This document shows positions 34,831 through 47,463 of a stretch of DNA of 64,000 nt, piece by piece. The notes below the pieces were generated by a model. The model saw only the letters and a list, made by a program, of their open reading frames with translations. It had not been told where the DNA came from and searched no databases. A program made the translations under genes and the position numbers. Every line of letters begins with the position of its first letter. The stretch's first letter is position 1. This DNA is from Daucus carota subsp. sativus (Eukaryota > Streptophyta > Magnoliopsida > Apiales > Apiaceae), in NCBI RefSeq assembly GCF_001625215.2, contig NC_030386.2, forward strand, positions 21,856,545-21,920,544, written 5' to 3'.

Positions 34831-35176
34831 GTTTGATTCCAAGAACACTATAATTTTGCCAATATACAGTGTGCTCCGAATTGTCATCCATAAACTGCTG
34901 CATATACAAGGCATCAGAAGCGATACTGCTGCAAATATGAGACGACAGAACTGAAGTACATTATAATCAAATTGACTGAGTAACCCTCAATAGCAAAATT
35001 TCATGTTACTGCAAACAACTTATAAGATACAAGCTAATAATTGCACAGCCGAGTTATTTGCATACTTGAAACCTAACACCTCAAAAAAAATATAGTTTAC
35101 TAAAAATCATGCCTTAATTTGACAACATATTGGGCACCGAATTGGAACAGCATATGAAACTGCAGCTTAAACCACA

Positions 35177-38100
35177 TCACAATTTGAGGTAAACAAACTC
35201 TTCCACAGCTGGAACTTCCCCAATCCTTTTTAAAGATTCTTTGCTGGGTTGCTCGTCCACTCCAATAGCCATTACAGCCTGCTTCCTTGGAGCTATCCTG
35301 CCTACACTCATAAAGCTCACGTTCACATTTTCTTCGCCCAAGATGCTTCCCACTGTACCAATCATTCCTGGCTGATCAACTTGCCTGCAGAGTATAATGC
35401 TACCTTCCAAACTCACATCCACTTCAAACGATCCAACCTTTGTCAGATGAGGAACGCCATCTTTCACCCGCCCCTCTACTTTGATCTCTCCAGAATCAGA
35501 AATAGCACTAGCAAATTTTGATTCTACATTGGCTATCTGAACCTGGATGAATTCAAGCGGACTTTCAGGGGAACCATCAAGAAGAATTCGTTCTTCACTT
35601 ATTCGAATTCCTCTCTGTTTAGCAGTGAAATCAGCATTAACCAAATTAACAAAAACACTTGAGATAGGCTCAATTAGACCCTTGGTGATCATGGCACGAA
35701 GCAGCCTTGTGTCAAGATCATCAGGAGCTCTAGCAGATGCATATGTAACTTTAACAGATTTTACACCACTTCCACCTGCTACCAATTGGACTGCCAGTCT
35801 TCCTAGTTTCTCAGCAAGTACAACATATGGCTTTAACTCTGTCAGAACCTGCAGATATAATACATATATGAATGCATCACAATTTGTTTATAATTCCTAA
35901 TATAAAAGGGTAATACAAGATGATAACATTAGTAGTCCTCTTAAAAACTTGTAAGTTTGTACCAGAAGTTAGCTTATTTAATGTCACTTTTATGTTCATC
36001 TGTGTATGATTTGGCAGAACAGAGGATATTATTCAAGAGGGAGAAGAATTAAGTTCCAGGGGTAGCTTTCGAGCATAGGACACACGGAACACTTGCTCAG
36101 AAAATGCGACATAATTAAAAAAAATGGTATTTTCGATGTCTATCCGTAATCAAACAAAAATACTAAGTCCTGTAAGTTTTCCATATACAAACAACACTAC
36201 TCTCCAATAGTTAACGGCAAGGAAAAAGATTCATGTGACGAAAAGGTTTCACGATTAACACTGCAAATTTAGAAAAATACCTCAGCAGGAACCATGGGTG
36301 CATTCACTGCAGTTGCAGCAAGTTCCCCCTTTAGGGCTCCAACAACAGCTTCAGCTATTTCAATCGCCACTCCTTCCTACATTTCATAAACAACAATTGA
36401 TTCTTCAGAACATAAACAACAATGCAACAATGCTCCTAATGACAAGGTAACACCTACAATCACAACAAACCTGGGCTTCCATGGTACTGGCACCAAGATG
36501 TGGTGTTACAGTCACGTTTTCATGCTGTACCAGCCTGCTGTCCTTTGGTGGTGGCTCTACTGTAAAAACATCAAGTGCAGCCTGTAGAACAGAGATAATG
36601 TTATGCTACTACGTATCCACTATCCAGAATACTTGTATATTAGAAATAGATAGATAAATGAAAACCTGAGCAACAATGCCAGAATCCAATGCTTTCACTA
36701 ATGCTTCTTCATCAATTACTCCCCCACGAGCAACATTAACAATGCGAACTCCTTTCTTCATCTTTGCAAAATTCTCATCATTTAGAATTTTTGAGGTAGT
36801 AGGAGTAAGTGGCATGTGTAGTGAGATAAAATCTGCAGTGGCGAGAGCTTCATCAAATGAAACAAGCTCCACACCGATGGCACGCGCACGGTCTGCTGGG
36901 GCATAAGGGTCATGTGCAATCACATGCATACCAAGCCCCTTTGCACGTCTAGCAACCTCTGTACCAACTTTGCCGAAACCCATTACTGCAAGTGTCTTAC
37001 CAACTAAAGACACACCAACATATTTGTTTCGCTGCCACTTCCCTACATTGGTCAATTTTTCAAATCACAACTCAATTTAGCACCAAATAGAGACAAAATA
37101 AGGCATCAAAAGATCTAATGTCGAATTTCTATCTGCTAAATGCTCATTAACATGCATGCCTATGACTACATCTACTCAGTAAAGGATAAACTAATGAAGA
37201 CAAGTAAAATCACAGACAACATTAGGAAGTAGGAACTGTCATCAAATCCTTCAGTGTAATTACATGCATTATAACTTCTTTTTATTGGGAGTAAATTCCC
37301 GAATATCAACGTCAAATTAAGATCTTCAATTCCTACAGTTTAAAAATTCAATAGGCTACACCGTGTACAGAAAAAGGAACAAGATCACTAACACTTAAAT
37401 AACAGACGAGATTAAAGGTGTGTATTTAATCCGGATTTTAATGAATTGATAATAATCTATGGATTTTAATCAATTTTAGTCTAGCGGATTCGAGCTAAAG
37501 AAGAAAACAACATAAGCTATACAAAAGTAAACCAAACACTTTTTTCTTCTTATTTACAGTGTCCAGTAGTGGCAAGATATACATCCGAATACAAGCCAAG
37601 AAAAATCATGTATACAAAACATAATAATATCCGCAATCACACACGCATCATTTCTACTTAAATACCGAGAATTAGTTATTCTACAAATAATCGCCAATTA
37701 TACAAGCAACACCCAGGTGTATCCAACTTATAAACAACAAAAAAATCAGATCTCACGTGTTCGACAAAATGACTCAACTAAAAACAAAACAAAACAATAA
37801 AATAAACGAAAAGGTTAGAAATGAAAGTGCAGAACTAACCTGCTTTAATAGACGCATCAGCCTGCGCAACATTCCTCGCCATGGCCGTCAACAACGCAAT
37901 CCCATGCTCCGCCGCCGCAACAGTATTCGCCGTCGGCGCATTCACCACCAAACACCCGTGCTCCGTCGCCGCCGCCAGATCCACATTATCAATCCCCACG
38001 CCGGCGCGTCCAACGACTTTCAACCTCCCTCCACTCGATTCAAACACTTCTCTACTCACTTTCGTCCCGCTCCTCACAATCAACGCATCACACAGCGAGA

Positions 38101-38371
38101 TCTTCGTGCACAGCTCCTCAGGACTCAGATTATACGAGCAATCCACGTTGGCGAAGCCTTTGAGGAGATCGAGCCCCGCCTCTCCGAGTTTCTCGGCGAC
38201 GAGGACGGTCGGCTTGGCGTCCATCGCGAAAACGATGAAGATCGGGTTCTGACGGCGGCGGGGGAGAGAGACGGCGGCGCGAGAGAGCGCCGAGAAGTGC
38301 GTGGTGTTCTTCCATGAGAGAGAGAGCGGCGAAGGCTTGCGGAGAGAGAGAGATGTAGGTGAAGCCGCCAT
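35177..38371 (-). CDS. PGDH: D-3-phosphoglycerate dehydrogenase, plastid (PGDH)
   Basis: Five exons on the minus strand: 38371..37840, 37042..36666, 36581..36471, 36376..36281 and 35848..35177, totalling 1788 bp and 595 aa. The enzyme oxidises 3-phosphoglycerate with NAD+, the first step of the phosphorylated serine pathway. Residues 1 to about 48 are Ser/Arg-rich and basic, a chloroplast transit peptide. The catalytic and NAD domains follow: the Rossmann motif GFGKVG at 199-204, and the catalytic residues Arg283 (NVARGG), Glu312 (VEPP) and His331 (TPHLG). The long C-terminal part ends in an ACT domain ([19 protein letters not shown]), the usual serine-feedback region. Length is normal for plant PGDH (about 600 aa). 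The ATG at 38371 is the first in frame; upstream codons lack ATG. The esterase lies 2.2 kb upstream on the same strand. Confidence 0.97.
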
Positions 38372-38770
38372 TGAAATGAAAAGGTATAGATACAAAGACG
38401 GTGTGTATATAGGTTGGAGTGAGTGCGTTTAAGCGGCGATTGAGAGTGAGATTTATACAAGGAGGGGATTTTGTAAATGGTTGTTGGTGAGATCTGATTC
38501 GATTGTGTGTTTGCGGAGAATGTGTGCGAGAGTTACACGCGTCCTTGTTTTTTCTCTGATTGCGGGTCAGGGGGGAGCGCGTGTGCTACACTTCTGTCTA
38601 TAAAGCGTGGAGTGGTGGTCAAATTGTGTTTCTCTTTTTGCTTGAACAAAAAAAATTCAAAGTGCCGTTTTTTCTTGCTTTGATATTGCTGCGAATTTAT
38701 AAAGATACTTTCATTCTGTAAAAGAGACCTCTTTTTTGTATTTATTTTCTGACTTTTGAATGTATATTAG
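38372..38770. other. PGDH leader and promoter region
   Basis: It includes a tatata stretch at about 38404-38411. That is too close to the ATG to assign confidently as the TATA box. Confidence 0.3.
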
Positions 38771-38772
38771 TA

Positions 38773-39007
38773 CTCCCTCCGTCCCAAAATACATGTCACT
38801 TTGACTTTTTGCATGTAATTTAAGTTGCAAATAAAACATACTTCTATACATTATTTTTCAAATTTTCTTTTTCTGAATAAAAGTATAGCATCCATATTTT
38901 TATTTAGAAAAAGAAAATTTGAAAAATAATGTATAAAAGTATGTTTTATTTGCCCCTTAAATTACGTGAAAAAAGTCAAAGTGACATGTATTGTGGGACG
39001 GAGGGAG
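38773..39007. mobile_element. Stowaway-like MITE, near-perfect hairpin
   Basis: ctccctccgtcccaaaataca and its complement close the element, with TA at 38771-38772 and 39008-39009. The two arms pair almost along the whole 235 bp (aaataatgtata-aagtatgttttattt), so the transcript of either strand would fold into a long hairpin. It sits about 400 bp upstream of the PGDH start. Confidence 0.95.
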
Positions 39008-39419
39008 TATAATGGAATAAAAATACTGCATAAAATATTTATATAAACACCTTTTTGGAGATTTCTATAGTAAAATCGAATATTCTTCAACCGTGTTATT
39101 TATAACAAGATGCTAAAATAATATCAGAATACCTGAACAATTTTCATACTATTTCTAAAATATTCCCTCCATCCCTTTTCAAATTTTCAAAATAATACAC
39201 GCGTCAAAAAAAATCAAATTTTATAAATTTGTTTCATAAGCAAACAACATCATAACGCGTATTTCACAAATTTACACAACAAATATCTTATTTTATCTTA
39301 GCAAACACCTGAAAAAAGATATAAAATAAAAACTAACCATCTATCCTTAAAATTCACAAAATTATATATTTCGAGAACTATGTTCAAATCCGATTTGAAC
39401 ACCCTATCGAAACTATATT

Positions 39420-39895
39420 TTACGTACGGTAACATTAGACTCGACTCAATAATCTAATACGAATTCGACACGTAAAATACAAATTTGGATTGAAGGTTTT
39501 CGGGTTCGAGTCGAATCTGGATTGATTCAAAATCAACCCGAAAAAAGGGATCATTTTTGGGTTGAATTGAGGTACCCGAAATTGATCTGAAATTATCCAA
39601 AAATTAATATATAATTTAAAAATATACATATTTAATAAAAACATATATTTATATTATTTTTGTAATATCTGTTAGTTAAATTTAATAAAATATGATTTAG
39701 TTCAATAAAAACTATTTTTTTTGAATTAAAATGATATTTATTTAATATTTAAAACATAATTTTATTAATGAATATCATGGATCGAATCAGTTTCGGGTTA
39801 TCCAGAAATAGAACGGTTTGGTTTCGAATTGAATACTCTGACCCATTAAATTTCGGATCAGATTCGTTGGGTAAAAACACTTGCCCGCCGCTGTT
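39420..39895. mobile_element. Probable hAT-like element with cgggttcgagtcgaa-type subterminal repeats
   Basis: The flanks are rich in gggttcgagtcgaat / attcgaaaccaaacc words around an AT-rich core, as in the other hAT-like MITEs of the window. The borders are unclear. Confidence 0.4.
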
Positions 39896-40590
39896 TCATA
39901 TATAACATAAAAGAAAATGATAAATGTTTTAGGAAAAAAGGTGCTTTTTATTTAAACCGCCGTAAAGGCCAAAAAGTAAGTCAGAAAGAAAAAGGAAAAA
40001 AAAATATAGAAAAAATTCCCGGAAAAGCTCCTAAATTCATGTACTATATTTATTGTACATGTGCTGTGCGCAAGTGTGTGTACCTACGACCACTCGGTAG
40101 GTGTGTTGAGGTTGAGAATTGTTTTACTTTTTCTAATTTCGACCCAGAATCTTAAAATCACAAATTCATGACAAAAATTATACAGTATACGATGATGTTT
40201 TAAATTTTGACTAGGGGTTGGTAGACCGATAAAAGTTTGGACCAGAGTTATTTCCAATTTTATGTTGAAAATTCTCACAATCAATAACTTAATTTGCACT
40301 TTAGAGCGGATACATGAATTATATTGAAAGTGAAACACATGAAACAAAGTTCTGCATGTTTGGTTACAGATGTGACCTGAAAACAACGAATACATTTTTG
40401 ATACAATAATATACCTAAATTCCAAGTGTACATATTGTTATAGCAGCCACTTGGGTCGTTTGGGATCTTCCCTGCAACATATTTTTGTCGTTACTGATAA
40501 CAAGATCTCCGGATCTTCTGCCACAAAAAGACAAGCTGCAACTTGCAAGGGACAAGCTGTAATAATCTAGCACAAGCTCACAACTGAAGT
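39896..40590. other. Intergenic DNA downstream of the esterase gene
   Basis: AT-rich DNA with the esterase 3' UTR at its right side. No other features recognised. Confidence 0.4.
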
Positions 40591-40592
40591 GG

Positions 40593-42260
40593 TTACATAC
40601 TTGGATTGGATCCGAAATGGGTGAGATAGGCATGGGCAAGCATTTGACCCAATTCAACACAGGCCTCTGTGGTTAGATGCAAGTTATCTTCCTTGAGTTC
40701 CAACCCCTTGGCATCTACACACACTACGTTTTCCAAATCTATTGCCTTCTGTATTTCTCTTATCTTTTCCATATACTTGTGCTCTCCTGAGGCTATTGCT
40801 ACCTATATCAATAAACAAAAGAAATATTCATTCAAGATATCACCTAAAGCACAAGATAATTTAGCTCATATAGTATGCAAACTCTCGAATTCTTTGCTTC
40901 TAGGTAAAACACCTTCCAAACAGTGGCTTGCATATTACAATCAAGTTACAGACGTCTTATATTGCGACAATACATTGGCATTGAAAATTTTCTTGGCTAG
41001 TGTAACTCGCATGCCTTTCATAATGATGTGGTTCATATTCTAAATTGATAGTGATACATTCGTCCACACTTTATTTTCTATAAATTCTGCTTAAATTTTC
41101 TGCAAAATTACCTCTAAATCACATTAACAACAAGTTCCAGTTGGTTAACCTAGACAGAGATAAGTAATAGTTTATCAGAGAAACATCAAAAAAACCTTCG
41201 ACAATGTAAAAGCAACAATTCTCCAATTCTTTGCTTCCTAGTAAGAGGCCCAATTAGCTTGAGATAGTGGCATTGGACATTCCACGCATATGGGCTAACC
41301 CACCAATATGACTGCCAGGTAATTTACCCGCACATTTTGCAACAACATACTTGTCAACTACAAAGAAGGTATGCGAATTGCGGACACACAACTTAAATAT
41401 ACTTTTAGTATATCATACCCTAAGTCACACATTTCTCATCCAAAACTTGTACTCTTAATACAGATCGAAAAATTGTGATACAGAAGAGTGGACTCAATTA
41501 ATTAACAATCTCGATAAATTAATGAAATTTAGCTGTAGCACATTATTAATTTATAGAGATTTTACTGTACAATGATCTACACTGTGACATTTGATCTTTT
41601 TGTTTCAAATTTCAGCGAAAAATCTCTTAATCACTAAAAACCATCAATCAAATGAAGCACTTGAACATAACTACAATGAAAACAATCATAAACATACACA
41701 AAACAAACCTGAATTATAGGAAGGTGAGGCAAAGCAAGATCCTGACGCACATTGTCAATAAGCTTCTCCATTTTTACCTTGTAAGCATCAACACAATGCT
41801 TGGATAACGTGTCACTTTCTCCCTGATACCAGAGCATCGCTCTAATCCTCCCATCTCCACTCTCCACAGCCTTCTTCGCCCTCTTGATCATATTCTCATA
41901 CAAGTGACAACCCCGGGCCCACTCTGCAATTGCGGTCCCACCAACCGCACACGGTACCAGACCCACTTCTCCGACAACATCCTTGACAGCATTAGCGAAG
42001 GACATTCCGGGGCCCACGCCACATACTTTCTTGCTGTCTATGTCTGCGTGGAGTGGCTCGCTGGCTGGGACCCAGTTGAGATCGGCGGAGAAGCGGTGGA
42101 TGGAGGGGTGGGGACTGCACTGGGGTGGAACGACGCCGTCCCAGTGCTTGTTTACGACACCGCCGCGGCCGGCCATGTTGCTTTGACCGGAGAGAATGAA
42201 TATGTCTTTTGCCGGTGACGGTGGGGGAGTGGAATTGTGGGTCGAATCGGAACTGTCCAT
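40593..42260 (-). CDS. SASA/SGNH carbohydrate esterase (At4g34215-like)
   Basis: Two exons on the minus strand: 42260..41709 and 40802..40593, 762 bp in all, 253 aa. It belongs to the sialate O-acetylesterase-like (SASA, PF03629) group of SGNH hydrolases, which remove acyl groups from carbohydrates. Ser27 in ILSGQSNMAG is the nucleophile, YQGESD is a conserved family block, and Asp223/His226 in EDNLHL supply the rest of the triad. The true substrate in plants is unknown. There is no signal peptide, so it is probably cytosolic. The 5' part is GC-rich, unlike the surroundings. The intron is 906 bp, and exon 2 joins in phase at a codon border. Confidence 0.93.
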
Positions 42261-42913
42261 GGATTTTAAGTTTGAAGTTTTTCTGTTGAGGAGAGCTTTG
42301 ATCGGGGTGGCTTTCGTGACTTTTGTGGTTTAGAGATTTTATCAAGACCGTGTTTGGTTGTTTCAATCTCTTCTTTGTCTTTGAGTTTTTTTCCTACCTT
42401 GTTTTGTTGCTTTAAGTTTTTTTTTTCTATTGTTGTTACTTTGACTTTACTCTACGGCTATGCTTTGCGGAGGAGGTTGGAATGAGCACATATTTATATG
42501 GATGAAATGGAACGAGAATGAAATGAAAATATATAGATAAATTTTATGAAGAAAGAAGAAAAAATGAGAGAGTTAAAATTTTTTCATAGAGAAGATGATA
42601 AGAAAAGAACAAATGGAATGAACAGATGATGAACAAATGGAATGAACATTGAAGTAATGAAAATTATAAACAATTTCATTCACAATTTATGATACAAATT
42701 TTATTTTATTCTCTCCTCGTTTTATTACATCCAAGTAAACACAACCTAAAAATTCACCATTTTGATAGTTTTATTTATCAATATAAATTCTTTTGTAATG
42801 CTTGTTTTTTTTTTTTGTTCAATGTAAAGGAACTTTTGTATTATATTCCATGATAATGATTATTTTTAACTCACACAATTTGCATGTCCCTCAAACTAAT
42901 GTTACAAAAAATT
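42261..42913. other. Esterase upstream region, AT-rich
   Basis: Low-complexity GAA/TGGA-rich stretch at about 42480-42660 (aaatggaatgaac repeated). No gene. Confidence 0.4.
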
Positions 42914-42927
42914 AAGAAATAATTGAA

Positions 42928-43365
42928 AACAAAGAAGATTGGTTTTGGCATGGTTACAACTTGCAAGAGACTCGGATGGAGATCTCATCGAAGCAAAAGC
43001 AGCAGCTCATATTCCAATTCAGATCCTGTTGTATCAGAAGTCATGGGAGTGAAAGAGGCTTTGAGTTGGATTGAGCACATGAAGTGGCCGAGTGTCACGA
43101 TGAAGTCAGATTGCCAGGTAGTGGTTCAGGCAATCAGAAGTAATGCTCCAATGTAGTCTCGTTTTGGTATAATCATTTTGGAATGTCAAAATATTATACG
43201 TCGTCTAAACAAATATGATAGCCTATCACTTTGTTAGAAAATCATATTTATTATCAGGTCGTAGGCTAGACAGGTGGTCTGTGCCTTTCAGCAGCGTTAA
43301 AAATTGTATTAAGAAGGATTTATTGAATTAATAAAATCCCCATCTTTCTGTAAAAAAAAAAAAAG
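42928..43365 (+). mobile_element. 5'-truncated LINE (RNase H end) with 14-bp target duplication
   Basis: The open frame (VMGVKEALSWIEHMKWPSV, then SDCQVVVQAIRSNAPM) is the C-terminal RNase H (RVT_3-type) domain of a plant non-LTR retrotransposon. The frame contains a stop after SNAPM but goes on as SRFGIIILECQNIIRRLN. The copy ends in ccatctttctgt plus a poly(A) of about 13. The 14-bp repeat aagaaataattgaa is identical at 42914-42927 and 43366-43379. The insertion is truncated at its 5' side and not functional. Confidence 0.88.
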
Positions 43366-43379
43366 AAGAAATAATTGAA

Positions 43380-44270
43380 CTTGACAGGCCTAATTTAAGG
43401 AGTGTTGGCATGTATAAGATGATGGTTGTCTAGTTGAAAATCAATTTAAATATAATATAAAATATATAAATTTTAACAAGTTAATATTCTCTACGTCCCC
43501 GTGATTTGTATACGTTCACTGTTTGTACGCATTCCAAGGCTCTTATAAGATATAGTTTTATAATGTTTTTCAAAAAATTTCCTTTTTAATAAAAAATTAA
43601 AAATCAAATTTTTCAGAAATATTTGAAAAAAATATATTATAAAATTATATTTCTAGAAAACCTTAAAACGTGAAAGTGAGAAAGATAACGTATACAGTTG
43701 GGTACCAAACATTTTAAAATGCTTAAGAATAAATTTTTGAAGTTGAAGTTAGTAATAAAATTTAAATATGAAATAACTAAAATCTTTTCTTGTAATGAAT
43801 TTATATGATATTTATCATTTCAGAACTATAACAACTACTAAAATAATGCACATAAAGTTTAAATATAATAATAAATATTAGTACTAAAAGACATATTATA
43901 ATAATATAATCATTTCATACAAATTTGTTATAATAGTAATGCGAGATTGATAAAATAATAATTACCTATTATTAAAGAGATTTAAAATATATAATATAAT
44001 TTAACATAATATAATTTTATTTGAAATAATTATAAAATAATATATATGCATATAATATAATTTTATTTGACAATCACTAATATATTTATATATATATTAT
44101 ATATCGTGGTGTGGTGCGGTTTGAACCGCACTAGTAATATGTGAAACCGCAATCGATGATTTGTGAAAAAATATCAAACTGCAATCGTATCATGAAAACT
44201 AAAACAACATTCTGTGATGCGGTGCGGATTTGGGCGGTTTTTTATCACCCATGCCCCTGGCTTGGGCAGG
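43380..44270. other. AT-rich DNA ending in a gcggttt-type repeat
   Basis: At 44105-44255 the words gtgcggtttgaaccgcac and gatgcggtgcggatttgggcgg suggest the subterminal repeats of another hAT-like element; its left end is not visible. The remainder is very AT-rich with no genes. Confidence 0.4.
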
Positions 44271-44448
44271 GGACTAACAAAGTTCCAATGATAAAGTAAT
44301 TCAAGGATGAGGCAGTTTTAGTAGAATGGCTGGGCCTCAACCTTTTGGGCCAATCCTTGGACCCAGAATTAAGAAAATTACTTGGGTATCTTTTTAGTAT
44401 GATGTTGAAACCGGATCTCTGTCAAGAGGAATGGAACTTGCTTCATGT

Positions 44449-44513
44449 TTCTAGAGAGCTCTAATCTATTATTTTTCAGACAAATCTCTTTAACTGCCTG
44501 CACCGTTCTGGAA
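44449..44513 (+). promoter_or_regulatory. Heat-shock elements upstream of the HSP20 gene
   Basis: ttctggaa at 44506-44513 is a perfect TTCnnGAA core, and ttctagag at 44449-44456 is a one-mismatch core. They lie 49 bp and about 106 bp before the TATA box, where heat-shock factors normally bind. Confidence 0.6.
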
Positions 44514-44561
44514 GTCACCAGAGAACCCTGGTGATAAACCCAACAGCCCCGTGTAAGTTCC

Positions 44562-44569
44562 TATAAATA
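44562..44569 (+). promoter_or_regulatory. TATA box of the HSP20 gene
   Basis: tataaata lies 88 bp before the ATG. The short A-rich leader between them is typical of plant small heat-shock genes. Confidence 0.75.
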
Positions 44570-44656
44570 CCTCCTCATCCTCCCTCGTAAGCCAACATTC
44601 AGATATCAAAAAAATAAGCAACTAACAGCAATCAAGGTTTTCCACAAGACCAGCAA

Positions 44657-45124
44657 ATGTCGATCATTCCAAGCTTTTTTGGAGGCCGTAGAAGCAACGT
44701 GTTCGACCCATTCTCTCTCGACGTATGGGATCCTTTCAAAGACTTTCCTCTCGTTGCCTCCTCTGAGTTCGGCAAAGAGACTGCAGCGTTTGCGAATACG
44801 CACATTGACTGGAAGGAGACTCCGGAGGCTCACGTGTTCAAGGCCGATCTTCCCGGGCTGAAAAAAGAAGAGGTGAAGGTGGAGATTGAAGAAGGGAAGG
44901 TTCTTCAGATCAGCGGAGAGCGGAACAGAGACAAGGAGGAGAAGAATGACAAGTGGCACCGCGTGGAACGCAGCAGTGGGAAGTTTCTGAGGAGGTTCAG
45001 GCTGCCGGAGAATGCCAAGGTGGATGAAGTGAAAGCTGGTATGGAGAATGGAGTGTTGACGGTTACGGTTCCGAAGGTGGAGATCAAGAAGCCTGAGGTC
45101 AAGTCTATTGATATCTCTGGTTAA
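44657..45124 (+). CDS. Class I cytosolic small heat-shock protein (HSP17/18-type)
   Basis: Intronless, 155 aa (about 17.7 kDa). It acts as an ATP-independent chaperone that forms oligomers and holds unfolding proteins in the cytosol. The N-terminus [20 protein letters not shown] and the VWDPF motif are the class I signature. The alpha-crystallin domain starts at about residue 47 ([20 protein letters not shown]). It includes the consensus II block with [20 protein letters not shown] and the consensus I block with [20 protein letters not shown] followed by VLTVTVPK. Length is normal for the class. The C-terminal tail [11 protein letters not shown] contains an I-x-I-like anchor (IDI). Heat-shock elements and a TATA box lie upstream, so heat induction is expected. 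Confidence 0.96.
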   Translation: MSIIPSFFGGRRSNVFDPFSLDVWDPFKDFPLVASSEFGKETAAFANTHIDWKETPEAHVFKADLPGLKKEEVKVEIEEGKVLQISGERNRDKEEKNDKWHRVERSSGKFLRRFRLPENAKVDEVKAGMENGVLTVTVPKVEIKKPEVKSIDISG

Positions 45125-45292
45125 ACTACAGAGCAAATTATGTGTGACTTGTTTGTCATAATGTTTAATAAATCTTGTAATAGAGTCTGGTGTCTGTGTT
45201 TCTGAGACTTTCTTGTAAACATGAACAAGGGCACTGTACTCTTGTAAGTTTTCATCTTTCTGTATGTTTGACGAACATTAATAATAAAATCA

Positions 45293-45982
45293 AGAGTTAT
45301 ATGCAATTGACATTCTTATGTTTGGACATAATGCACATTGCACCTAATAATTTTGGAAAATACACTTTGCATCCCTAGATTTTTAACCCGTAGACACTTT
45401 GCACCCTTTCTGTTAATTTATGCCGTTACTGTTAACTTTTGCAGGGGCATTTTGGGAAATTTAATTATATTTAATTAGAATCAGACCTTTATTTAAATTT
45501 TTTGACCATCTAAACGATATTTTTCGGAAAAATTTAAAGAACGAAAGTTGTAGAGAATAAAAAGATCTTTTTAGAACAATAAAGTTCAAAATTAAATAAT
45601 TATTTAAAAAGGATTGTTCATTTTTACAAGATTTCTAATTTTTGAATTTTTTTTAGAATAATTATAAAAAGAATTACGAAAATTTTGAACTTTATAGTTT
45701 TAAGAAGATGTTTTTATTCATTACAACTTTCGTTCTTTAAATTTTTCCGAAAAATATCGTTTAGTTGATCAGAAAATTTAAATAAATGTCTGATATTAAT
45801 TAGATATAATTAAATTTCCCAAAATACCTCTGCAAAAGTTAACGGTAACGGCAGAAATTAACGGAAAGGGTGCAAAGTGTCTACGGGTTAAAAGTCTGGG
45901 GCTGCAAAGTGTATTTTTCAAAACTATTAGGTGCAATGTGCATTATGTCCAAACATAAGGGGTGCCAATTGCATATAACTCT
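45293..45982. mobile_element. Foldback element with arms of about 300 bp
   Basis: Left arm agagttatatgcaattg at 45293 is mirrored by caattgcatataactct ending at 45982. The arms stay complementary to near the centre (caaagtgtctacgggtt, acgaaagttgtag, atatcgttt). Flanking aaatca occurs on both sides, so a short or eroded target duplication is likely. It begins only 170 bp after the HSP20 stop and may overlap that gene's 3' end. Confidence 0.75.
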
Positions 45983-47445
45983 GAAATCAATTACATTCTT
46001 GTGCAATGCAAATCTTAGTAACTTCTTGAGACCTCTAACATAACATAACTTCCCGTCTATCATCAACTGACTGATTCCCCATAATTCAATATTAGTAATT
46101 CACTACCAAGTATCAACTTCATACTATGAAAACATGAAATGCACACATAAGAATGTAACAAATTTATATATGGATGTATTGGTTCTTTTTTAAAAATACA
46201 TGTGTTGGGACTTTGGGACTTACCAGTGACTGGCTTTATATCTTATGAACAAGTAAGCTTTTGTTATGTATTTTTGTGTGATACGGTTTTTGAAATGAAG
46301 CAGAACGGATGGTAATCAAATCGAGAAATTTTAAACTGCAATCAAGCTTGTGAATACAGTTTCAATTTTAAAAATTAAAGATATGCGATTCTGATTTCGA
46401 TTCATCACAAAATCAGACTGATTTGATCATTGCTCTGTCTAGATAATAGTCACAACATTCTCGTTGAGTTTGCGTTTATTGGGCAATGTTTTTTTCCGTC
46501 TTATTCACCGTTATCATAATATTGTGACGGCGTGAATTTGGATTAAATTATGTATTCATATGAATTTGTCTAATAGTAATATTAAGATGGACTCTTGTTT
46601 ATTTGAATTCTGAAGTATAATAAGAATTTTATAATTATTTTGGAAATTAAATTGTTTTAGTTATAAAAATCAAAATGAATAGTTTTGTTAGTGATATAAT
46701 TTTGTTGGTAATATAATCCTTATATAACAAAATTTTAAGTAACACGAAAGTTTTTTTTATATTAGTATAATAATTAAAAAAAAAATTTATAAGATGATAA
46801 TCAAAATTTTAATATTTTGTCAGTGTACTCTTTGGTGTTGCTGTTGCAGACAACTAACATCAAAATAGCTTTTCTAAATAGAAATTTTTAGCTTAAAAGC
46901 TGCTTTTAAAAAAAGTAAGTCTTCCCATTTTTTGGGAAAAACTGTTTTACAACTTTTACAGGAGCTGATACAGATTTCACTATCAAATCTCATCAAAAAT
47001 ATTATATTTTTTCATATTATATATAAATCAAAATAAGTATATATCAAAAAAAATCATTGAACACTGATTTCTACAATAACATTTTTTTTACCGACAATTT
47101 TTTAAAAATACAACAATTCTAAAAATACAACAATTTGTAACAGCACTGCACTTCTGAATGGACCTTAAAACAAGTTTAAAGCTTATGAGATGTAGTCCAC
47201 TTATAAGAACTTCTTTTGAACGTCTGGTAGCATACATGTGTATGGTCGTGTTTGAAAGTAAAAAGTTTTGAATAAAATTAAAGGTTCAAGGTGTTTTAGA
47301 GGTTTGATCATTTCAATACGTTAGTATTAGTGTTTGATAGTTGACAGATTGAAATAGAGGTTTAAACTCAAAAAATTAATTTTCAAAAAACTATTTGAGA
47401 AGTTTTTGAGTTAGAGGTTTTGATATGTGTCATGTAAATCTAATC
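45983..47445. other. AT-rich intergenic DNA
   Basis: No ORF of interest and no terminal repeats recognised. Confidence 0.4.
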
Positions 47446-47463
47446 AAATAGCTGTTTACCAAA

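Noticed and set aside
35249-35900. Plus-strand ORFs of 90 and 117 codons
   Set aside because: They are shadows of PGDH exon 5 on the other strand.
37757-38317. 186-codon plus-strand ORF
   Set aside because: Antisense shadow of the GC-rich first exon of PGDH.
44606-45136. 176-codon minus-strand ORF
   Set aside because: Antisense shadow of HSP20.
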